Source of the DNA: Sulfurovum sp.
GTDB lineage: Bacteria > Campylobacterota > Campylobacteria > Campylobacterales > Sulfurovaceae
NCBI GenBank assembly: GCA_020721385.1
Contig: DYMW01000052.1
Location: 1 to 11,402 of the forward strand
Reading direction: 5' to 3'
Length of the DNA stretch: 11,402 nt
The notes under the pieces were generated by a model. The model was not told where the DNA came from. It worked only from the letters and a program-made list of their open reading frames with translations, and searched no databases. Each line of letters starts with the position of its first letter. Position 1 is the stretch's first letter. The position numbers were made by a program, and so were the translations under genes. Below, piece after piece: positions 6,470-11,402 of the stretch.

Positions 6470-7096
6470 ATGGCAAGATACAGAGGTCCAGTTGAAAAAC
6501 TAGAGCGAAGACTTGGTGTTGATCTCGGCTTAAAAGGTGAGAGAAGACTTGCAGGTAAATCAGCTTTAGAAAAAAGACCATATCCCCCAGGACAACATGG
6601 TCAAAGAAGAACAAAAATTAGTGAATATGGTCTTCAGCTTCAAGAGAAGCAAAAAGCTAAATTCATGTATGGTGTAAGTGAAAAGCAATTTAGATCACTT
6701 TTTACAGAAGCTAATAGAAGAGAAGGAAATACAGGTTCAATTCTTATTCAACTTCTTGAGCAGAGACTTGATAACGTAGTATACAGAATGGGTTTTGCAA
6801 CTACAAGAAGATTTGCAAGACAACTTGTAAATCACGGTCATGTTACTGTTGATGGACAAAGAGTCGATATTCCTTCTTTCAGAGTAAAAGCTGGTCAAAA
6901 AATTGAAATTAAAGAAAAAAGCAAAGTAAATCCACAAGTTGTGAGAGCAATGGAACTTACTAACCAAACAGGTATGGTAGAGTGGATAGATGTTGAAAAA
7001 GAAAAACTTTTTGGTATTTTTAGTAGAGTACCTGAAAGAGATGAGATTTCAATTCCTGTTGAAGAACGATTAATTGTTGAGCTTTACTCTAAGTAG
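6470..7096 (+). CDS. rpsD: 30S ribosomal protein S4 (zinc-free form)
   Basis: S4 nucleates 30S assembly by binding the 5' domain of 16S rRNA, and in many bacteria it represses its own operon. The 208 residues contain the N-terminal S4 region with RPYPPGQHGQRR at 36-47. The S4 RNA-binding fold lies at about 97-150, with RLDNVVYRMGFATTRRFARQ and NHGHVTVDGQRVDIPS. There is no cysteine at all, so this is the zinc-independent form, unlike L36 in the same operon. AAAAGG at 6457-6462 lies 7 bases before the ATG. The preceding 54-base AT-rich gap holds only a weak 4-bp hairpin (TCAC/GTGA, 6416-6430). If the alpha block is autoregulated here, S4 is the leading candidate. Confidence 0.98.
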   Translation: MARYRGPVEKLERRLGVDLGLKGERRLAGKSALEKRPYPPGQHGQRRTKISEYGLQLQEKQKAKFMYGVSEKQFRSLFTEANRREGNTGSILIQLLEQRLDNVVYRMGFATTRRFARQLVNHGHVTVDGQRVDIPSFRVKAGQKIEIKEKSKVNPQVVRAMELTNQTGMVEWIDVEKEKLFGIFSRVPERDEISIPVEERLIVELYSK

Positions 7097-7124
7097 TAAT
7101 TAAAATAGGTAATAAAGGCAAAAA

Positions 7125-8126
7125 ATGAAAAAAATTAAAGTAGCTCCATCACTTCCTGAAAATGTTGAAGTGAATGAACTTGGTGAAAATAGATCTGAAG
7201 TTATTGCCTATCCATTCGAGAGTGGTTATGCTATCACTCTCGCACACCCTTTAAGAAGACTTATTTTAGGTTCTTCTGTTGGGTATGCACCTATCTCTAT
7301 TAAGATTGATGGCGCTGCACATGAATTCGATAGTATTCGTGGAATGCATGAAGATGTTGCAGTATTTATTATTAATCTTAAAAACATTCGTTTCAAACTT
7401 AAAGAAGGTGTTAAAAGAGTTGAAGTTAAATATAGCTTTTCAGGGCATAAAGAAATCACAGCAGCCGATTTGGTGAATGATGATATTGAAATTGTTAATC
7501 CTGAAGCATTTTTAGCAACATTGAATGAAGACGCTGAATTAAATTTTACCATAGTTATTGCTAAAGGTTTAGGATATGTTCAAAGTGAAGATATTAGAGA
7601 TGAAGTAGATAGTGACAGTATTGCACTTGATGCCTTCTTTACTCCAGTAAAAAAAGCAAACTACACCATTAATAATGTTTTGGTTGAAGACAATCCTAAT
7701 TATGAGAAAATCATTTTTGATATTCAAACAGATGGTCAAATTTCTCCAGTAGATGCCTTTACCAATGCTTTAGAAACAATGTATAAGCAATTATCTGTAT
7801 TTAATGGTGTTTTAGATGTTGAAATTAATGCTACACCAGTTAAAAGAAGTACAGATGACAGTGAAATTAAAGCTTATCTTGAACCAATTGAGTCATTAGG
7901 TTTAAGTGCTCGTTCGTTTAATTCCCTTGATCGAGCAGGAATGAAAGTAGTGGGTGAGTTGGTGCTGATGAGTACCAATGAAATCAAGAATATTAAAAAT
8001 CTTGGTAAAAAATCACTTGATGAAATTGCTGAATGTTTAGAGAGCTTAGGGTATGGTGAAGACTTTGAGTTACCAGATATTACAAGAGTAAATCTTGTTA
8101 AAAAAATTGAGCAGATAAAAGACTAG
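7125..8126 (+). CDS. rpoA: RNA polymerase alpha subunit
   Basis: Alpha dimerises to start RNA polymerase assembly and contacts UP elements and activators. The 333 residues hold an N-terminal domain to about 235, including the assembly motif TLAHPLRRLILGS at 38-50. A short linker follows, then a C-terminal domain at about 250-311. The DNA-contact residues match E. coli R265, N268, G296, K298 and S299 as R263, N266, G294, K296 and S297 (SARSFNSL; NLGKKSL). After the C-terminal domain there is a tail of about 20 residues (ELPDITRVNLVKKIEQIKD). AAAGG at 7114-7118 is the ribosome-binding site. The place between rpsD and rplQ is the standard one. Confidence 0.99.
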   Translation: MKKIKVAPSLPENVEVNELGENRSEVIAYPFESGYAITLAHPLRRLILGSSVGYAPISIKIDGAAHEFDSIRGMHEDVAVFIINLKNIRFKLKEGVKRVEVKYSFSGHKEITAADLVNDDIEIVNPEAFLATLNEDAELNFTIVIAKGLGYVQSEDIRDEVDSDSIALDAFFTPVKKANYTINNVLVEDNPNYEKIIFDIQTDGQISPVDAFTNALETMYKQLSVFNGVLDVEINATPVKRSTDDSEIKAYLEPIESLGLSARSFNSLDRAGMKVVGELVLMSTNEIKNIKNLGKKSLDEIAECLESLGYGEDFELPDITRVNLVKKIEQIKD

Positions 8127-8146
8127 CTCTAAATAAAGGAACATAT

Positions 8147-8494
8147 ATGAGACATAAGCATGGATACCGTAAATTAAGCAGAACTTCTGCTCATCGATCG
8201 GCATTATTGAAAAATCTCTCTATTGCTCTTACTAAAAGTGGAAGAATTGAAACAACTCTTCCAAAAGCGAAAGAGCTTAGCAGATATTTTGAAAAACTTA
8301 TCACAAAAGCAGCAAGTGGTGAAAATGCACACAGAGCAGTTTTCGCACTTTTACAAGACAAAGAGTGTACGAATAAACTTGTAACAACCATTGCACCAGA
8401 GTATAGTGAGCGTAATGGTGGTTACACAAGAATCATTAAGACACGTATCCGTCGTGGTGATGCTGCACCTATGGCAATTATCGAATTGGTATAA
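8147..8494 (+). CDS. rplQ: 50S ribosomal protein L17
   Basis: Large-subunit protein L17, located near the polypeptide exit tunnel. The 115 residues begin with the family signature MRHKHGYRKLSRTSAHRSAL. They continue with the basic ETTLPKAKELSRYFEKLITKA segment and end with GDAAPMAIIELV. AAAGGA is 7 bases upstream of the ATG. It is the last gene of the alpha block and is followed by a perfect hairpin, then by a gene on the opposite strand, so the ribosomal cluster ends here. Confidence 0.98.
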   Translation: MRHKHGYRKLSRTSAHRSALLKNLSIALTKSGRIETTLPKAKELSRYFEKLITKAASGENAHRAVFALLQDKECTNKLVTTIAPEYSERNGGYTRIIKTRIRRGDAAPMAIIELV

Positions 8495-8508
8495 TTGTCA
8501 TACTTCTT

Positions 8509-8536
8509 TTGAGATACCTAATTTAAGGTATCTCAA
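8509..8536. terminator. Perfect 11-bp hairpin between convergent genes
   Basis: TTGAGATACCT (8509-8519) and AGGTATCTCAA (8526-8536) are perfect complements around a 6-base loop. The hairpin sits 14 bases after the rplQ stop and about 50 bases after the stop of the opposing DUF2062 gene. It has no immediate T run: on the + strand TTTT appears only a few bases later, and on the - strand the stem is followed by AAAAG. It may stop or stabilise transcripts from both sides. The remainder of 8495-8586 is plain AT-rich sequence. Confidence 0.65.
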
Positions 8537-8586
8537 TACCCAATTTTACTTCTTAAAATTACAAAACACATTTTTAAAAATTTTTC

Positions 8587-9075
8587 TTAAGTTTTAAATT
8601 TACTAGGTTTTTCTCTTTGAACAGAGATAATCCACAGTTTATTAATTAAAAGATAGATAAGTGGTGAGACACCTAAAGAATAAGGAATTGTTCCAACATA
8701 AAGTGGTACTAAAATAGCATCCCAATGATTAGAGAACCAATCTAAAGAGAGTTCGATATTATTTAATCCTTCTAAACCCAAAAGATAATTTCCCGTTTGA
8801 TACTCCATATAGTACATAAAAGGCATGGTTAATGGATTACTTAACCAGACCATAGATAAAGCAATGGGAACATTGAATTTTACAATAGGGGTAAATGCTA
8901 AAACTACAGCCATTTGTAGAGGCATAGGAATAAAACCTATCATTAATCCTATTAATACACCTTTTGAGATAGATTTTCTATTAATGGAAAGGTATTCTCT
9001 TGGTATTTTATATTTATTAATAAACTCTGAAAGTTTATTATTGCTTTTTTTCTTTTTAAAGATTTTGCGAATCAT
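8587..9075 (-). CDS. DUF2062 family inner-membrane protein
   Basis: A 162-residue protein. It has a strongly basic N-terminus (IRKIFKKKKSNNK), then predicted membrane helices at about 36-62, 68-92 and 120-150. The DUF2062 signature is clear: GVLIGLMIGFIPMPLQM at 39-55 and FNVPIALSMVWLSNPLTMP at 67-85, then YYMEYQTGNYLLG. The molecular function of this widespread family is not established, so I give no gene symbol. The start is the ATG complementary to 9073-9075. No good Shine-Dalgarno site is visible before it, which leaves the exact start a little uncertain. It is convergent with rplQ and divergent from the nifU-like operon, so it is a separate unit. A frame on the + strand inside it (8825-9094) is a shadow. 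Confidence 0.85.
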   Translation of the reverse strand: MIRKIFKKKKSNNKLSEFINKYKIPREYLSINRKSISKGVLIGLMIGFIPMPLQMAVVLAFTPIVKFNVPIALSMVWLSNPLTMPFMYYMEYQTGNYLLGLEGLNNIELSLDWFSNHWDAILVPLYVGTIPYSLGVSPLIYLLINKLWIISVQREKPSKFKT

Positions 9076-9255
9076 TGATATACCATTTTATTGAGTTAGT
9101 CTGTATTGTAATCGTAAAATCTTTATACTTCATTGAAAATTGAGGTTATTTTGTACAAGTAAGTTTTGCTTGGCTTCAAAAGTTATCATCATAACTTGAC
9201 AAAGTAACAAATATAATGTATAAATAGAATAATTATAGATATAAAGGAGAAGCAG
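9076..9255 (+). promoter_or_regulatory. Divergent control region with sigma70 promoter for the nifU-like operon
   Basis: On the + strand TTGACA (9196-9201), a 17-base spacer and TATAAA (9219-9224) form a good sigma70 promoter, with a start expected near 9231 and a leader of about 25 bases. A perfect inverted repeat AAGTTAT-CATC-ATAACTT (9180-9197) overlaps the first bases of the -35 and may be an operator. A separate 8-bp palindrome TTGTACAA is at 9151-9158. AAGGAG (9244-9249) is the ribosome-binding site, 6 bases from the GTG. On the - strand a weak TACAAT (9110-9105) could serve the DUF2062 gene. Confidence 0.65.
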
Positions 9256-9534
9256 GTGCTTCCATTTACAGATGAAGAATTAAGACCAATCGTGACCAAT
9301 CTTATTGATAAAGCAAGAGTTTGGATTAAAAAAGATGGTGGTGATATTAAACTATTAAATATTATTAATGGAACGGTATTTGTACAGCTTCAAGGAGCTT
9401 GTGTGGGGTGTGGAAGTTCTGGAACAACGATTAAATTTGGTGTTGAAAAAGAGATGAAAACTTTAATTCATCCCAATATTAAAGTTATTAATGTACCGTA
9501 TGGTATGGAAGATAAATTGGATCAATTAGGATAA
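9256..9534 (+). CDS. NifU-like C-terminal-domain Fe-S cluster scaffold/carrier
   Basis: A 92-residue stand-alone NifU C-terminal (Nfu-type) domain. In this family the CxxC pair holds a 4Fe-4S cluster between two subunits and passes it to target enzymes in the cytosol. The motif ACVGCGSSGTTIK places the cysteines at C49 and C52, and DGGDIKLL at 27-34 is the other family hallmark. The start is GTG, since the next in-frame ATG lies far inside the domain and AAGGAG is correctly spaced. It lacks the N-terminal IscU-like and [2Fe-2S] domains of full NifU. It is the first gene of a three-gene operon with a TPR-like protein and murE. As I recall, the same order occurs in Campylobacter jejuni (Cj1639-Cj1641). 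Confidence 0.93.
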   Translation: MLPFTDEELRPIVTNLIDKARVWIKKDGGDIKLLNIINGTVFVQLQGACVGCGSSGTTIKFGVEKEMKTLIHPNIKVINVPYGMEDKLDQLG

Positions 9535-9536
9535 GC

Positions 9537-10112
9537 ATGGCAAAAATTAGTCTCCATACATTACTTAATCGAGCTGAAGAGCAATTTACTTCAGGTAAAT
9601 ATGAGAGTGCATTAACCACTTATGGTTTACTCTTAAAAGAGTATCCCACAGACAGTGATGCACAAATAGGTGTCATTCTCTGTGACATTGGAATGGAGAG
9701 TACGGAAGAGGCACAAGCACTTTATGATTATTATCAAATTATTAAAAAAGAGCAAGAAAATGCAAACGAGGTAATGGCAAAGTTACTTTCAACGTTGGAT
9801 ACAACCAAAGAGCAGATTAATGAATTGTTATCTTCAAATACAGAAAGTATTGAATACAAAGACGGAATCTCTTATCAAGATTTTATAAATTTTATTGATA
9901 AGCGAGGAGATTTTAAACAGGCGTTTGAAGATGTTATGTTTTCAACTCGTGTCATGTTAAAAAATAAAGAAGAGTATATATTGTTTATTAACACATTATT
10001 GAATAGAGGACAATATGAGTTGGCATTACAATTTTTAGATGGCAGTGGTAGTTCTTTTGGTCAAGATCAAGAGATTTATGCACTTTATAAAAAGTTAAAA
10101 AAAGAGAAATAG
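9537..10112 (+). CDS. Hypothetical TPR-like cytosolic protein
   Basis: A 191-residue protein with no signal peptide or membrane segment. Residues about 6-39 (LLNRAEEQFTSGKYESALTTYGLLLKEYP) fit a tetratricopeptide repeat, with the A-x5-G-x2-E-A-x3-Y pattern. A second, weaker repeat-like helix pair is at about 143-170 (FINTLLNRGQYELALQFL). The middle (about 70-135) is charged and predicted helical, possibly coiled coil (KKEQENANEVMAKLL). I do not recognise a specific gene. The start is two bases after the nifU-like stop, with AGGA at 9528-9531, and the stop codon abuts the GTG of murE, so all three are probably translationally coupled. It could be an adaptor or assembly factor, but the sequence does not show this. 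Confidence 0.8.
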   Translation: MAKISLHTLLNRAEEQFTSGKYESALTTYGLLLKEYPTDSDAQIGVILCDIGMESTEEAQALYDYYQIIKKEQENANEVMAKLLSTLDTTKEQINELLSSNTESIEYKDGISYQDFINFIDKRGDFKQAFEDVMFSTRVMLKNKEEYILFINTLLNRGQYELALQFLDGSGSSFGQDQEIYALYKKLKKEK

Positions 10113-11402
10113 GTGAAAACAGATTACACTTTAGATAATTATAAATATATAACAGATGATACGGCAGTTATTGATTCTGAGACACTTTTTTTATTAACGG
10201 TACAAAATAAAAAATATTTTGAGAAATTGGATATCAAACCAAGTTTTATTACTCCAAGAGAGTTAATTAACAAATGGAAACTTGAATCGCTTAGAGTGGT
10301 GGGTGTAACAGGAACCAATGGCAAGACCACGGTAACTGCAGGTATATACTCTTTTTTACTCGATTTAGATGAAAAACCAGCACTCTTAGGAACGCGAGGA
10401 TTTTTTGCACTTGAAGAGCGCATTGAAGCTAAAAGTATGACGACTCCTTCTATTTTACATATTCTCAATCACATGAAAACAGCCAAGGATAGAGGGTGTA
10501 ACTATTTTATTATGGAAGTAAGTTCTCATGCGATTGATCAAGAGCGTATTGAGGGGATTAATTTTGCACTTAAAGTTCATACCAATGTTACCAGTGATCA
10601 TTTAGATTATCATAAAACCATAGAAGAGTATCGAGCCGTGAAGAGTCGATTTTTTTCGGATGAGTCTCCAAAATTACTTAATAAAGATGATATTAAAAAT
10701 ATTACCTATAATCCCATGAATGCACAAAGTTATGGTGTGGATGAACCAGCAACCTTTAAAGTACAAGCTTTTTCATTAAAACATGGTATTACAGCAGGTA
10801 TTAAACATTTGAGTAAAGAAGCAACATTTCATTCTCCTATGGTTGGTCTTTTCAATTTGTTTAATCTTATGGCTGCTATTGGGTCTTGTGTAAGGTTAAC
10901 AGGTAAAGATGTTGAAGAAGTTTGTGAAGTGGTTGGAAACTTTGCAGGTGTTGCAGGACGTATGGAAGTGGTGAGTACCAATCCTTTGGTCATTGTGGAT
11001 TTTGCTCATACTGATGATGGTATGATTCAAGTATTGGACAGTATGAAAGATAGAGACATATCCGTGGTGTTTGGTGCAGGAGGAAACAGAGACCATACCA
11101 AGCGACCAAGAATGGGAGCGGTAGCTGCAACTTTTGCTAAAAAAGTTTATGTAACCAGTGATAATCCACGAGATGAAGACCCTGCAGAGATTATTAAAGA
11201 GATTCTTGCAGGGATTAAAGATCAAAGTCATACGCGTGCAATGATTGACAGAACTTTTGCCATCTCTGAAGCCCTTAATGAGCTTAAAGAGAGTGAAGTG
11301 TTAATGATTTTGGGTAAAGGGGATGAAGATTATCAAGAGATTGCAGGTGAAAAAATCCCTTTTGATGATCGTGAAGTGGTTAGGGCTTTATTGAATAGAT
11401 AA
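10113..11402 (+). CDS. murE: UDP-N-acetylmuramoyl-tripeptide synthetase (meso-diaminopimelate-adding)
   Basis: Adds the third peptide residue to UDP-MurNAc-L-Ala-D-Glu with ATP in the cytosol. The start is GTG directly after the upstream TAG, with no strong ribosome-binding site, so coupling is likely. The ATP-binding loop VTGTNGKTT is at 65-73, the UDP-MurNAc contact MTTPS at 109-113 and EVSSHA at 135-140. The lysine expected to be carbamylated is K177 (YRAVKSRF), and GRMEVV is at 282-287. DNPR at 350-353 is the motif that recognises meso-diaminopimelate, so this amino acid is expected, not lysine. The final motif is GKGDEDYQE (401-409), where GKGHExYQ is common. The 429 residues are shorter than E. 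coli MurE (495), mainly in the N-terminal domain, which seems normal for this phylum. It is complete and ends at the last base of the window. Confidence 0.96.
   Translation: MKTDYTLDNYKYITDDTAVIDSETLFLLTVQNKKYFEKLDIKPSFITPRELINKWKLESLRVVGVTGTNGKTTVTAGIYSFLLDLDEKPALLGTRGFFALEERIEAKSMTTPSILHILNHMKTAKDRGCNYFIMEVSSHAIDQERIEGINFALKVHTNVTSDHLDYHKTIEEYRAVKSRFFSDESPKLLNKDDIKNITYNPMNAQSYGVDEPATFKVQAFSLKHGITAGIKHLSKEATFHSPMVGLFNLFNLMAAIGSCVRLTGKDVEEVCEVVGNFAGVAGRMEVVSTNPLVIVDFAHTDDGMIQVLDSMKDRDISVVFGAGGNRDHTKRPRMGAVAATFAKKVYVTSDNPRDEDPAEIIKEILAGIKDQSHTRAMIDRTFAISEALNELKESEVLMILGKGDEDYQEIAGEKIPFDDREVVRALLNR

Noticed and set aside
8825..9094. 89-residue + strand frame
   Set aside because: It is the antisense of the DUF2062 gene, which has a clear family signature on the other strand.
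9202..9217. TATAAT at 9212-9217 as the -10 partner of TTGACA
   Set aside because: The spacing would be only 10 bases; TATAAA at 9219-9224 gives the proper 17.

Overview
The window is visibly AT-rich, densely coding and almost entirely on the + strand. It holds the distal part of the ribosomal-protein superoperon (end of the spc block, then the alpha block). The protein sequences look like those of Campylobacterota (Epsilonproteobacteria), perhaps near Sulfurimonas or Sulfurovum. The grounds are the IF-1, SecY, S5 and alpha-subunit sequences, the A-rich codon use, and the nifU-like / small protein / murE trio. The genus assignment is tentative and rests on recollection of family sequences, not on a search.

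Layout. 1-4431 carries rpsH (5' end cut off by the window), rplF, rplR, rpsE, rplO, secY, map and infA, tightly packed and ending in a hairpin terminator (4441-4465). 4466-5325 is an interruption: an AT-rich promoter region, a gene for a small secreted beta-barrel protein (4648-5271) and its own terminator. 5326-5547 is a non-coding stretch with a probable promoter and a structured leader. 5548-8494 is the alpha block: rpmJ, rpsM, rpsK, rpsD, rpoA and rplQ, closed by a perfect hairpin (8509-8536). 8587-9075 on the - strand is a small DUF2062 membrane protein. 9076-9255 is a divergent control region with a good sigma70 promoter. 9256-11402 is a three-gene operon: a NifU-like Fe-S scaffold domain, a TPR-like protein and MurE, whose stop codon is the last base of the window.

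Function. The first and third blocks make ribosomal subunit proteins, the protein-export channel (SecY), N-terminal methionine processing (Map), initiation factor 1 and the RNA polymerase alpha subunit. The last operon joins Fe-S cluster assembly with a peptidoglycan precursor ligase.

I found no mobile element, CRISPR array, tRNA, rRNA or wholly unknown system. The points most worth a second look are the outer-membrane-type gene inserted as its own transcription unit between infA and rpmJ, the structured rpmJ leader, and two inverted repeats that overlap promoter hexamers.
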